From NCBI GenBank assembly GCA_041662785.1, contig JBAZRW010000003.1, positions 1 to 64,000 of the forward strand: 64,000 bases of DNA, written 5' to 3'. The notes beneath the pieces were generated by a model. It was not told the DNA's origin. It searched no databases and worked only from the letters and a program-made list of their open reading frames with translations. Positions within the stretch are counted from its first letter, which is position 1; every line of letters begins with the position of its first letter. This DNA is from Bdellovibrionales bacterium. Its GTDB lineage: Bacteria > Pseudomonadota > Alphaproteobacteria > UBA9219. Of the stretch, positions 24,412 to 33,082 are shown piece after piece. The translations under genes and the position numbers were made by a program.

Positions 24412-25528
24412 TTTGTTTACAAAAGAAGATACCTACATTCCCCTCACTGAGGGCATAAAATATGCTGGATCTAAACTAAAAATAATTCCTAACATCCTAA
24501 AAGTTATTCGCCCCCTTAATGTTGATCTAGTTCTTGATGGGTTTTCTGGAACCACACGGGTATCTCAGGCTTTTGCTCAGGATGGTTACTCCGTTATTGC
24601 CAATGATCGCGCCATATGGTCAGAGGTGTTCGCGGCGTGTTATTTAGAAAACACGCATAGTCGAAACCATTATAAACCGTTTATAGATCATCTCAACAAT
24701 CTCCCCCCTGAAGATGGTTGGTTTACCCAGCACTATGGTGGGGAACCTTCAGATAACCTATCCATAGGCGTGGATGGATTTAAGAAGCCTTGGCAGGTAC
24801 ATAATACGCGTCGTCTTGATGCAATCAGAGGTGAAATCAGTCGGCTTAATATATCAGAGGTAGAGCGTGCCGTGCTCATCACAAGCCTCATTCACGCTCT
24901 TGATGAAGTTGATAGCACGATGGGGCACTTTGCTTCTTATCTTAATGCGTGGTCGTCACGTTCTTATAAAAAAATGATTTTAACAGTGCCGAGATTATTA
25001 GCTCCACAAAAGAAACATAAGGTTTACAGAAAGGATATTTTTGATCTTTTACCTGATATAGATGTCGATTTAGCCTATTACGATCCACCTTATGGTTCTA
25101 ATAACGAAAAGATGCCTCCTTCTAGGGTTCGTTATTCTGCTTATTATCATTTATGGACGACAGTCTGTCTTAATGACAGGCCACCGCTTTTTGGAAAAGT
25201 TAATAGACGGCTGGATACATCGGATACAACAGCGGGTTCAGTTTTTGAGGACTTTCGCAGAGGGGCGTCTGGGCGGTTTGTGGTTGTTGAAGCTATAGAA
25301 GAGCTTATTAACAAAACAAAGGCAAAATATATTGTTTTGTCTTATAGCTCGTCTGGGCGCGCGACAGCTCAAGAAATAAGCGAGGTTATTAATAAAGGGG
25401 GAGACCTTCTTGAGGTTGTTGAAATAGATTATAAAAGAAATGTAATGGCTGAAATGCGTTGGACTCACGAATGGGTAAAAGAAGCCGAAAGCCCCAATAG
25501 AGAGTTTTTGTTTGTTATGGCTAAGTGA
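24404..25528 (+). CDS. DNA adenine-specific methyltransferase (D12 class-like)
   Basis: The modification half of the island, about 374 residues from the ATG at 24404, which has GGAAG eight bases upstream; a TTG at 24362 is the alternative. It opens with EGIKYAGSKLKIIPNI, then motif I as LDGFSGTTRVSQAF, the ANDRAIWSEVFAACYL block and later the catalytic motif IV YYDPPYGSN followed by EKMPPSRVRYSAYYH. Motif I before a DPPY motif is the order of N6-adenine methyltransferases of the alpha/D12 type. It should protect host DNA from the neighbouring nuclease. The gene ends 18 bases before the right direct repeat. Confidence 0.88.
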   Translation: MFDLFTKEDTYIPLTEGIKYAGSKLKIIPNILKVIRPLNVDLVLDGFSGTTRVSQAFAQDGYSVIANDRAIWSEVFAACYLENTHSRNHYKPFIDHLNNLPPEDGWFTQHYGGEPSDNLSIGVDGFKKPWQVHNTRRLDAIRGEISRLNISEVERAVLITSLIHALDEVDSTMGHFASYLNAWSSRSYKKMILTVPRLLAPQKKHKVYRKDIFDLLPDIDVDLAYYDPPYGSNNEKMPPSRVRYSAYYHLWTTVCLNDRPPLFGKVNRRLDTSDTTAGSVFEDFRRGASGRFVVVEAIEELINKTKAKYIVLSYSSSGRATAQEISEVINKGGDLLEVVEIDYKRNVMAEMRWTHEWVKEAESPNREFLFVMAK

Positions 25529-25546
25529 TTGCGGGGCGAAGAACAA

Positions 25547-25581
25547 CCCCCTTCACAGCCCTGCGGAAATAGGGCAAGTTA
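25547..25581 (+). repeat. 35-bp direct repeat, right copy
   Basis: Identical to 23475-23509. Here it does not code; it stands 45 bases before the pntAA start, so the region just upstream of pntAA is a duplicate of the UbiB gene end. Confidence 0.95.
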
Positions 25582-25625
25582 ACCGTAGTCTTTCTGATTC
25601 CGTCCTGTCCTCACCCATGGTTGCC

Positions 25626-26774
25626 ATGAAAATTGCTGTCCTAAAAGAACGTCGCCCCCTTGAAATGCGCGTTGCCGCTACGCCTGATACCGTTAAAAGG
25701 TTTAAGGCGTTGGGCTATGATGTTGCCGTGGAGTCTGATTGCGGCATTGAAGCGTCTTACCTTGATGAGGCCTATGGTGCGGCGGGCGCGGTGGTTGCGC
25801 CTTCGGCTCAGGCCGCTATGCAAGGCGCTGATATTGTACTGAAAGTCCAGCGCCCGATGAGCGCGGGCGAGGGCGTTGATGAAATTGCAGCCCTTCCCGA
25901 TGGGTCTACGCTGATTGCGATGCTGAATCCCTATGCGGCGCGTGAGGAACTTAAGGCCTATGCCGCCAAGAATGTCACCGCCATGGCGATGGAGCTGATG
26001 CCGCGCATCACGCGCGCGCAAAGCATGGATGTTCTCTCTAGCCAATCCAATTTGGTGGGATATAAGGCCGTTTTGGATGCGGCCTCTGTCTTTGGCCGCG
26101 CCTTTCCCATGATGATGACGGCGGCGGGAACGGTTCCTCCGGCTCGCGTTTTCGTGATGGGCGCTGGCGTGGCGGGGCTGCAAGCGATTGCGACGGCAAG
26201 ACGCCTTGGCGCGATTGTGTCGGCAACCGACGTGCGCCCCGTGGCTAAAGAGCAAGTACAAAGCCTTGGCGCGACATTCGTGATGGTCGAGAATGAGGAA
26301 ACGAAGCTGGCGGAAACCTCTGGCGGTTATGCCAAGGAAATGAGTGACGATTACAAGCGCCAGCAAGCCGCCCTTATCGCAGAGACGATTAAAAAGCAGG
26401 ATATTGTGATTTGTACGGCGTTGATTCCCGGACGCGCTGCGCCTAAGCTGGTTTCCAAGGAGATGGTGGTGTCCATGAAAACGGGCAGCGTTATCGTTGA
26501 TCTGGCCGTTGAACAAGGCGGTAATTGCGAAGTGAGTGAGGCTGGATCCGTTGTTGATTATAACGGAGTCAAGATCGTTGGATACAAGAATATGCCCTCG
26601 CGCATTGCGGTGGATTCATCGGCTTTGTATGCGCGGAACGTGTATAATTATGTGGCCCTGTTGTCAGCCAAGGCGGGTGGCGCTTTGGACGTCAATTGGG
26701 AAGATGAGATCGTTAAAGCGGTGACCCTGACGCGCGGCGGCGGCATCGTGCATTCCCATTTCCAATCCATCTGA
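25626..26774 (+). CDS. pntAA: NAD(P) transhydrogenase subunit alpha part 1
   Basis: PntAA is the NAD(H)-binding domain I of the proton-pumping transhydrogenase, which makes NADPH from NADH using the proton gradient. The start MKIAVLKERRPLEMRVAATP at 25626 is chosen by homology; an ATG nine bases upstream is possible, and no strong ribosome site is seen for either. Seen are LIAMLNPYA, the RAQSMDVLSSQ loop, PPARVFVMGAGVAGLQAIAT (Rossmann GxGxxG) and IVDLAVEQGGNCE. The 382-residue length is normal for the split form. The restriction-modification island now separates it from the UbiB gene. Confidence 0.95.
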   Translation: MKIAVLKERRPLEMRVAATPDTVKRFKALGYDVAVESDCGIEASYLDEAYGAAGAVVAPSAQAAMQGADIVLKVQRPMSAGEGVDEIAALPDGSTLIAMLNPYAAREELKAYAAKNVTAMAMELMPRITRAQSMDVLSSQSNLVGYKAVLDAASVFGRAFPMMMTAAGTVPPARVFVMGAGVAGLQAIATARRLGAIVSATDVRPVAKEQVQSLGATFVMVENEETKLAETSGGYAKEMSDDYKRQQAALIAETIKKQDIVICTALIPGRAAPKLVSKEMVVSMKTGSVIVDLAVEQGGNCEVSEAGSVVDYNGVKIVGYKNMPSRIAVDSSALYARNVYNYVALLSAKAGGALDVNWEDEIVKAVTLTRGGGIVHSHFQSI

Positions 26775-26802
26775 TCGCGTTGACTTAAGGGAGGATACCC
26801 AA

Positions 26803-27279
26803 ATGACGAACGATGAAATGTCACCTTCGATGCCTAACTACGCCGTTGCACAGTGGATCACAAGCCTTGCCATATCGGTTATTTGTTGCGCGATTTTGTT
26901 TATTGTTTTCGCGGGATATATCGTCCGTCTTCACGATACGACCAATCTTTTGTCGCTGAAGGTCGAGCTTTTGAAGGAACGCAACGACAACATGGCCTAT
27001 GAGATTTCGATGTTGCGTAAAGGCCCCGTGGTTCAGATCAACGGCGTTGCGCCCGGTATGCTGAGCATCACGCAGCCAGAGGGCAATGCCTCCTCGAATG
27101 AGGCTCCTGCTGCTGGGCAGACGCCAGCGGCGGCTCCTGCTGCTCCTGCGACGGTGGCTCCCGCTGCGCCTCAGGAAAAGATGGATATCGTTATTCCGGT
27201 GGAAGAGCCCGCGCCAGCCGATGTCATTGTGCCGTCCGAGCCAGCCAAGAAAACTATTCCACCAAAAGTAAAACCGTAA
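26803..27279 (+). CDS. Single-pass membrane protein in the pnt operon
   Basis: A 158-residue protein with one transmembrane helix (about residues 17-41), a charged coiled-coil-like stretch (LLSLKVELLKERNDNMAYEI) and a long low-complexity Ala/Pro tail ending in PPKVKP. I know no family for it. It lies between pntAA and pntAB, 28 and 24 bases from each, with GGGAGG upstream of its ATG, so it is almost certainly translated with the transhydrogenase. Many alphaproteobacteria have a small membrane ORF at this spot, but this one is larger. A role in assembly or envelope anchoring is only a guess. Confidence 0.75.
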   Translation: MTNDEMSPSMPNYAVAQWITSLAISVICCAILFIVFAGYIVRLHDTTNLLSLKVELLKERNDNMAYEISMLRKGPVVQINGVAPGMLSITQPEGNASSNEAPAAGQTPAAAPAAPATVAPAAPQEKMDIVIPVEEPAPADVIVPSEPAKKTIPPKVKP

Positions 27280-27303
27280 GTCTCGTTCACGAGGGAAGTC
27301 ACC

Positions 27304-27723
27304 ATGGAAACACAAACACTCTTGGACGGGTTAAGCCGTCTGGCTGGGGATCAGCAAAAGTTGGCCGATGCCACCAGCGCCTTGATGGAGCAAGCCCAAA
27401 ATCTTGCCCTGAACGGCGGCGGGAGTGCCAGTGGGGCGCATGGTTTCTTTATCACGGGACTGACGGTGTTCGTGCTGGCTTGTTTTGTTGGGTACTATGT
27501 CGTGTGGCGCGTCACGCCCGCGCTGCATTCGCCGCTGATGGCGGTGACGAATGCCGTGTCCTCGGTGATCATCGTCGGTGCGCTTGTGGCGGCTGGCTTA
27601 AAAGAGCTGACTCCTTCGGCGTGGATGGGATTGGTTGCCGTCGTTTTGGCATCCATCAATATCTTTGGCGGGTTTATCGTCACGGGTCGCATGCTTCATA
27701 TGTACAAGAAAAAAGGTTCGTAA
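27304..27723 (+). CDS. pntAB: NAD(P) transhydrogenase subunit alpha part 2
   Basis: PntAB supplies part of membrane domain II of the transhydrogenase. The protein (139 aa) has a polar N-terminal third, then three to four helices with FFITGLTVFVLACFVGYYVVW, the conserved RVTPALHSPLMAVTNAVSS and VIIVGALVAAG, and ends in GRMLHMYKKKG. It sits four bases before pntB, so translation is closely linked. Confidence 0.94.
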   Translation: METQTLLDGLSRLAGDQQKLADATSALMEQAQNLALNGGGSASGAHGFFITGLTVFVLACFVGYYVVWRVTPALHSPLMAVTNAVSSVIIVGALVAAGLKELTPSAWMGLVAVVLASINIFGGFIVTGRMLHMYKKKGS

Positions 27724-27727
27724 AGCC

Positions 27728-29128
27728 ATGTCAGCTTCTTTGATCTCAATGGCGTATTTGGTGTCGGGCGTTTTGTTTATTCTGGCGCTTCGCGGCCTGT
27801 CTTCGCCTGAAACGGCGCAGCAGGGAAATAAGTTCGGCATGATCGGTATGGCGATTGCCATCGTCACGACCCTGCTTTTGCCGCAGGTGACGTCCTATGG
27901 CTTTATCGCCGTGGCGATTGTGATTGGCGGCGCGATTGGCGCTTTGGTCGCCAAAAAGATCAAGATGACGGCGCTGCCCCAACTGGTTGCCGCGTTCCAC
28001 TCGCTGGTGGGTCTTGCGGCGGTGCTGGTCGCGGGCGCGGCCATGATGCAGCCAGAAGCCTTTGGCATGATGGAAGGCTCACGCATTCACCTTTCTAGCC
28101 TAATCGAAATTGGGCTTGGCGTGGCGATTGGTGCGATCACCTTTACGGGATCGATCATCGCGTTTGCCAAGCTGCAAGGTATCATCGGCGGCAAGCCGCT
28201 TGTGTTTCCCTTTCAGCACCATGTCAATTTGGGGCTTGGCGTTTTGGCGCTGCTCTTGATTGTTGTCCTTGTGCTGGGGCAATCGGTCACTGTATTTTGG
28301 AGCCTAGTCGGCGTGACGATGCTGCTGGGCTTCTTGCTGATCCTGCCGATTGGTGGGGCGGATATGCCTGTCGTGATTTCGATGCTCAATTCCTATTCGG
28401 GTTGGGCGGCGGCGGCTACGGGCTTTACGCTGGAAAACCCGCTGCTTATCATCACGGGCGCGCTCGTCGGTTCGTCCGGCGCGATCCTGAGTTACATTAT
28501 GTGCAAAGGCATGAACCGCTCAATCTTTAATGTGATCCTTGGCGGCTTTGGCAGCGATGCAGCGGCGGGCGCGGGCGCTCATGGCGGGGGGGGGGATCGT
28601 CCTGTCAAGGCGGGCTCAGCCGAAGACGCGGCCTTTATCATGAAGAATGCTTCGAGTGTCATCATCGTTCCCGGCTATGGCATGGCGGTGGCGCAGGCCC
28701 AGCATGCGCTGCGTGAAATGGCGGATCATCTGAAAGCCAACGGCGTGAAGGTGCGTTATGCGATTCATCCCGTTGCGGGACGGATGCCCGGCCATATGAA
28801 TGTGCTGTTGGCTGAGGCCAACGTGCCGTATGACGAAGTTCTGGAGTTGGACGAGATCAACCGCGATTTTGGTATGACCGACGTGGCCTTTGTGATCGGC
28901 GCGAACGATGTGACCAATCCGGCGGCCAAGACTGATCCGACCTCAGCCATTTACGGGATGCCGATTTTGGACGTGGAGAAAGCTAAGACTGTGTTGTTCA
29001 TCAAACGCTCGATGGCGACCGGTTATGCGGGCGTGGAGAACGAGCTGTTCTATCGCCCCAACACGATGATGCTTTTTGGCGATGCCAAGAAAATGTGCGA
29101 GGACGTTGTTAAGGCGCTGGAAGCGTAA
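27728..29128 (+). CDS. pntB: NAD(P) transhydrogenase subunit beta
   Basis: PntB contains the rest of membrane domain II and the NADP(H)-binding domain III. The start is the ATG at 27728 (MSASLISMAYLVSGVLFI), giving 466 residues. About nine helices are followed by a linker rich in Gly and Ala, then domain III with IIVPGYGMAVAQAQHALREM, HPVAGRMPGHMNVLLAEA, IGANDVTNPAAKTDP and IKRSMATGYAGVEN. The linker contains a run of ten G bases (28586-28595), a possible slippage site that would cut off domain III if it shifted. Confidence 0.95.
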   Translation: MSASLISMAYLVSGVLFILALRGLSSPETAQQGNKFGMIGMAIAIVTTLLLPQVTSYGFIAVAIVIGGAIGALVAKKIKMTALPQLVAAFHSLVGLAAVLVAGAAMMQPEAFGMMEGSRIHLSSLIEIGLGVAIGAITFTGSIIAFAKLQGIIGGKPLVFPFQHHVNLGLGVLALLLIVVLVLGQSVTVFWSLVGVTMLLGFLLILPIGGADMPVVISMLNSYSGWAAAATGFTLENPLLIITGALVGSSGAILSYIMCKGMNRSIFNVILGGFGSDAAAGAGAHGGGGDRPVKAGSAEDAAFIMKNASSVIIVPGYGMAVAQAQHALREMADHLKANGVKVRYAIHPVAGRMPGHMNVLLAEANVPYDEVLELDEINRDFGMTDVAFVIGANDVTNPAAKTDPTSAIYGMPILDVEKAKTVLFIKRSMATGYAGVENELFYRPNTMMLFGDAKKMCEDVVKALEA

Positions 29129-29176
29129 CCAAGTGTTCTAAAAAAATAATAGTCTAATAACAAAAGAGAAAACATC

Positions 29177-29557
29177 ATGCCTGTGTTGCGCGTTCATCTT
29201 AAACACAAAGATCGTGAGTATGCCTCAATAGATGACTACACGTTCGATATTGTCGTTGATGCTAAAAATAAACCACTAAAGAAAGTCCCATTTTTTGGCT
29301 TGTGGGGAGAGTTTAGTAAACCAGATAATCGCTATCCCGTAGTTTTGCTTTCTGATGGCCAGATTGATCTGGGTGCTGCAAGAGAAGAGGATGACCGTTT
29401 CCATAAAACGAATATGCATGAAAAAATTATAAAGGTTGGAGAGTTAGTGACCGTTTGGGAACCCAGCAGTAATGGACCGTCTGATGAATACACGCTGGAA
29501 ATATCTTTAGTAAAAAATCTTTTGGAGTTGAATAATACCTATGAGCCTATGAACTAA
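29177..29557 (+). CDS. Hypothetical protein, 126 aa
   Basis: I do not recognise this protein. It is soluble, mixed alpha/beta, with many charged residues (MPVLRVHLKHKDREYASIDD at the start) and no membrane segment or signal peptide. The ribosome site AAAAGAGAAAAC is weak but plausible. Its base use is more AT-rich than that of pntB, 48 bases upstream. The TAA stop is part of the left end (CTAATCCG) of palindromic repeat E. It may be the last gene of the pnt transcript or separate. Confidence 0.55.
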   Translation: MPVLRVHLKHKDREYASIDDYTFDIVVDAKNKPLKKVPFFGLWGEFSKPDNRYPVVLLSDGQIDLGAAREEDDRFHKTNMHEKIIKVGELVTVWEPSSNGPSDEYTLEISLVKNLLELNNTYEPMN

Positions 29558-29690
29558 TCCGAGAAAGAAAAAAGAAAACAAACGGGATCCCCGCTTTCGC
29601 GGGGATGACGGGCTTTGTGTTTAATTTTACCTATCTATCGTCACTCCCGCGAAAGCGGGAGCCACGTTTCTTTTCTGAGTGATTTGTGCC
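29555..29690. repeat. Palindromic intergenic repeat, copy E
   Basis: Left end TAATCCGAGAAAG, then AAACGGGATCCCCGC-TTTC-GCGGGGATGAC, a spacer TTTAATTTTACC, a second arm TCACTCCCGCGAAAGCGGGA and a right AT-rich tail. The TAA is the stop of the gene at 29177-29557. The rest of the gap to 29885 holds a hairpin terminator and otherwise nothing I can name. Confidence 0.85.
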
Positions 29691-29848
29691 ATAAAATACG
29701 TAACACATTGATAATGAACGAAATATATTTTATCTTAAATGCGTTTTTCCTTGACTCGATGGGATGATTCTGCTATTGACATTGCTGTGCGGAGCTGTGT
29801 CCGGAATCAGAGTTCAGGGGCCAGAGCGCAGAGTTCAGGGAAGAAGGG

Positions 29849-29875
29849 GGCTTCGTGGCTACGCGAGGCCTTTTT
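29849..29875 (+). terminator. Candidate hairpin terminator
   Basis: Stem GGCTTCG / CGAGGCC (one G-T pair) with an 8-base loop, followed by T5 on the plus strand. It could end transcription coming from the pnt side before the convergent gene at 29886. Confidence 0.5.
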
Positions 29876-29885
29876 GTTGGGCGCT

Positions 29886-31580
29886 TCAGTGCCCCGCGAT
29901 AAGCATCGCTTCAAAATCTTTCACAAAGCGGGGCGTGTCGAACAGGGGCAGGGAGAGGCGCTTTTGCGTGAGGTGGTTGTGGAGCGCCTTGCGCTCGGCA
30001 TGGTCCGTGGAAAGGCGCAAGGCCAGCGCTTTGTAATCGGCGAGGTTGGTCGTGATAAGCTGGGGAAGCTCCGCCGCCGTAAGGAGGCTGGCGGCGACGC
30101 GGCTGACAAAGCTTTGCCCCGCCATGGTCACGACGGGCACACCAGACCAAAGGGCATCGCTGGTCGTCGTATGCCCGCCGACAGGGAAGGTATCCAGCGC
30201 CAGATCGACAACGCCATATCGCGCCAGATGATCCTCTTGCGCGGCGGCGGGCGCGAAGTGAAGGCGTGTGGGATCGACGCCGTGCTTGGTGGCCTCTTGG
30301 CGCAGGGCATCGGGTGCAAAGGGGTTGGATTCCAAAAGCCACAAAACGGAATCCGGCACGCTTTGCAGCACCTCGCACCAGACAGAGAAAATCTCTGGCG
30401 TGATTTTGTACGTTTGGTTGAAGCTGGCCAGCACAAGCGCTTTGTCGGGCAGGCCATAGGCGCTTTTGGATAAAGGCTCGCTGGCCTTTTTCTGGCGGTC
30501 GTTGATTTGATAGGTGTGGGGCAGACGTAAGACGGTTTCGGTGAAATAGCGCTCACTGCCGCTTGGGACGGTGACGGAATCCGCGACAAACGCATCGATA
30601 AACGGTGCGCCCGTTGTGGCCGGAAAGCCCAGCCAATGCATCTGGCGCGGTGCTGGGCGATGCGCGAGGATGTCGAGCCTTGCGCCGCTGGTGTGGCCTT
30701 TTAGGTCAATGAGGATGTCGATTTCGTCAGCGCGGATACGCTCGGCGCACTGCAAGGGGGTCAGGGCGTTAAGTTCGATAAAATGATCGGCCTCATGGCG
30801 CAGGCGCTCACGAATGGCCGAGTGGTCCTCGATGCCATAGCTATAGGCATAGATTTCGAAACGCTCGCGGTCATGCAGGCTGAAAAGTTCCGCGATCAGC
30901 CACGAGGTTGCGTGCGCGTGGAAGTCCGAGGAGAGATAGCCGACGCGCAGCTTTTTGTGGGCATAAGGAGGCGGGGGAGGAAGCGGCATCAGTCGGTTAA
31001 AATGCTTGGCGCAATAGCGTTCTGCCGCCGCGCGTTGCAAAGCCGGATCGTCGAACAAAATCGCCGTAATGTTCGGCGAGAGGGAGGAGTCGGGGGCGGG
31101 CGCTTCCCGCCAGTCGCACACTTGGCGGCAGCAAAATAAGTATTGTCCGCGTCCTTCGGGATTATCGGGGCGCAGGGCCAAAGCTTTTTGCCAAAAGGCG
31201 ATGGCATGAGGCAAGTTTTCTGTTCTCTGCGAAAGCTTGGCTTGCGCTTCGGGAATCTCAGGACGCTGGGGATGGTGGGGGGCCAGATCCTTGAGGGCGG
31301 CGAGGGCCTCGTCGTTTTTGTTTTGCAAGGACAGAATGCGGGCAAGGTTCATGGTCGCTTCGAACCAGTGCGGATAGGCAACTGCCGCGCGTCGGTAAAG
31401 GACGATGGCGCGGTCGGTCTCTTTCAGGCTCCCGGCCACTTGGGCGGCTAAATGCAAAAGGTTGGGGTCTTTGGGCGTCGCCAAAAGCGCCTTGCGCAAG
31501 GCTTCGTTGGCGGCGGCGAAATCACCGCTCTGCGCGAGGGATAGCAGACTGAAATAGCGTTCTTGCGCAGTTTTTGACAT
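29886..31580 (-). CDS. SPINDLY-type O-linked N-acetylglucosaminyltransferase homologue (GT41)
   Basis: A 564-residue protein with about four TPR repeats in residues 1-150 and a GT41 catalytic domain. The catalytic part starts at KKLRVGYLSSDFHAHATSWL, continues with EIDILIDLKGHTSGARLDIL and APRQMHWLGFPATTG, and ends with the UDP-sugar-side DLALDTFPVGGHTTTSDALW and SGVPVVTMAGQSFVSRVAAS. Eukaryotic members put GlcNAc or fucose on Ser/Thr of proteins; bacterial members modify proteins or glycans of unknown identity. It is a lone gene here, downstream end facing the pnt operon. The TPR part probably recognises the target. Confidence 0.9.
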   Translation of the reverse strand: MSKTAQERYFSLLSLAQSGDFAAANEALRKALLATPKDPNLLHLAAQVAGSLKETDRAIVLYRRAAVAYPHWFEATMNLARILSLQNKNDEALAALKDLAPHHPQRPEIPEAQAKLSQRTENLPHAIAFWQKALALRPDNPEGRGQYLFCCRQVCDWREAPAPDSSLSPNITAILFDDPALQRAAAERYCAKHFNRLMPLPPPPPYAHKKLRVGYLSSDFHAHATSWLIAELFSLHDRERFEIYAYSYGIEDHSAIRERLRHEADHFIELNALTPLQCAERIRADEIDILIDLKGHTSGARLDILAHRPAPRQMHWLGFPATTGAPFIDAFVADSVTVPSGSERYFTETVLRLPHTYQINDRQKKASEPLSKSAYGLPDKALVLASFNQTYKITPEIFSVWCEVLQSVPDSVLWLLESNPFAPDALRQEATKHGVDPTRLHFAPAAAQEDHLARYGVVDLALDTFPVGGHTTTSDALWSGVPVVTMAGQSFVSRVAASLLTAAELPQLITTNLADYKALALRLSTDHAERKALHNHLTQKRLSLPLFDTPRFVKDFEAMLIAGH

Positions 31581-31708
31581 ACCGTTTGCACTCCCGTGGA
31601 CAAGCCGCTACAGTATGACGCGTTGTCGCCGTAAAGACAATGCGGGGAATGAAGAGAGCCACGGGCTTTTTGATCCCTTAGACCCATAACGATGAGATAG
31701 ACGACGCT

Positions 31709-33025
31709 GTGTTAGCCGATATCGGTATCATTCTCCTGCTTTTGCTTTTGAACGGCTTTTTTGCGATGGCTGAGTTGGCCATTGTGTCGGCGCGTCGTGC
31801 GCATTTGCGCAAGTTGGTTGAGGAAAAGAAAAGCCGTGGCGCGAGCCTTGCTTTGGAAATGGCCGAACATCCCAATTCGTTTCTCTCTACGGTTCAAATT
31901 GGGGTTACGCTTAACAGTATTTTGACAGGCGCGTTTTCCGGCGCGACCTTTGCCAAGCCGCTTGGCGATTTCTTGAATCAATTTGCTGTTTTTGCGCCTT
32001 ATGGTTCAGAAATTGCCTTTGTGGGGACTGTGGCTATCGTTGGATATTTGACCCTTGTGATCGGGGAGCTTGTTCCCAAGCGCTTAGGGCTGGCTTATGC
32101 CGAAATTATCGCAGTTCCCGTTGCGCTTGTGATGAATTTTTTGGCCAAGGGCGCAGCACCTGTTGTGTGGGTTTTGAATAAATCGACTGAGTTGTTTATT
32201 CGTCTGATAAGGCTTCATGGCTCTAGCGCTGTATCCGTCACAGAAGAAGAGGTCAAGGATCTGATCGCCGAGGGAACGCAAAAAGGCGTCTTTAAGCAGG
32301 CCGAAAAGGAAATGCTGGAAGGCGTGATGCGCCTTGCGGATTGGACGGTGCGCACCATCATGACTCCGCGCATAGATATGATGTGGCTGGGCATCGAAGA
32401 CAAGGTTGAAGAGAACATCAAGGAAATCTGCGCCAGCGGCTATAGCCGCCTTCCCGTGGCGCGGGGCGATATGGAAGAAATCCTAGGCATTGTTTATGCC
32501 AAGGATTTGCTGAACATGCTTTTACGAGGCGAGCCGATTGATGTGCAGGCCACAATGCGTCCGGCGCTGATTGTTCCCGATACGACCTCGGTTTTGCGGC
32601 TTCTTGATCTGTTCAAGGAATCCAGCCAGCATTTGGCGATTATTATCGACGAGTATGGCAGCATCGAGGGGCTGGTTACGGCCACGGATGTCTTGGAATC
32701 CATCACGGGCGCGTTGCCCGATGGCGGGCAGGAGAGTGACGAGAAGCCCGTGCAACGCGAGGATGGAAGCTGGCTGATCGATGGTATGACCCCTGTTGAT
32801 GAGGTTGAGATGATCATCGGTGTCAAAAACCTGCATGACAGCGGCGAGTATCATACGCTCGCGGGCTTTATGATCGATAAGCTGGGACGCATCCCTACCG
32901 CTGGCGATCATTTCCAGTGGGGAGCCTCGCGTTTTGAAGTCGTGGATATGGATGGCCGCCGCGTGGACAAGGTGCTGGTCAATCCCGATTCTACGGCGAC
33001 CAAGGATGAGGAAGAGATTGATTAG
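31709..33025 (+). CDS. CNNM/CBS-domain transporter-like protein (hemolysin C family)
   Basis: A 438-residue membrane protein of the CorC/HlyC-associated family, linked to magnesium or other cation efflux. Order of domains: CNNM (DUF21) membrane domain with about four hydrophobic segments in residues 1-180 (NGFFAMAELAIVSARRAHLR and VGYLTLVIGELVPKRLGL), a CBS pair at about 205-330 (RTIMTPRIDMMWL, SGYSRLPVARGD, HLAIIIDEYGSIEGLVT) and a C-terminal CorC_HlyC domain (YHTLAGFMIDKLGRIP). The start codon is GTG. The name hemolysin is historical and does not imply toxin activity. Confidence 0.93.
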   Translation: MLADIGIILLLLLLNGFFAMAELAIVSARRAHLRKLVEEKKSRGASLALEMAEHPNSFLSTVQIGVTLNSILTGAFSGATFAKPLGDFLNQFAVFAPYGSEIAFVGTVAIVGYLTLVIGELVPKRLGLAYAEIIAVPVALVMNFLAKGAAPVVWVLNKSTELFIRLIRLHGSSAVSVTEEEVKDLIAEGTQKGVFKQAEKEMLEGVMRLADWTVRTIMTPRIDMMWLGIEDKVEENIKEICASGYSRLPVARGDMEEILGIVYAKDLLNMLLRGEPIDVQATMRPALIVPDTTSVLRLLDLFKESSQHLAIIIDEYGSIEGLVTATDVLESITGALPDGGQESDEKPVQREDGSWLIDGMTPVDEVEMIIGVKNLHDSGEYHTLAGFMIDKLGRIPTAGDHFQWGASRFEVVDMDGRRVDKVLVNPDSTATKDEEEID

Positions 33026-33082
33026 TTGGGCATTCAGGATTCGGCATTCAGCATTTAGGGGGGGACGGCGTTTTTCTTGATC

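Larger units (their letters stand above)
23510..25546. mobile_element. Restriction-modification island between 35-bp direct repeats
   Basis: The 2,037-base segment between the direct repeats holds two genes, a putative restriction enzyme and a DNA adenine methyltransferase, and nothing else. Base use is visibly more AT-rich than in the UbiB and pnt genes on either side. No integrase or transposase is present. The structure fits insertion of a restriction-modification unit with long target duplication, a mode described from comparisons of Helicobacter genomes. Confidence 0.8.

Noticed and set aside
29739..30473. Long open frame (244 codons) on the plus strand opposite the SPINDLY-type gene
   Set aside because: It lies antisense to a well-supported GT41 gene, has no ribosome site and a composition typical of a shadow frame.
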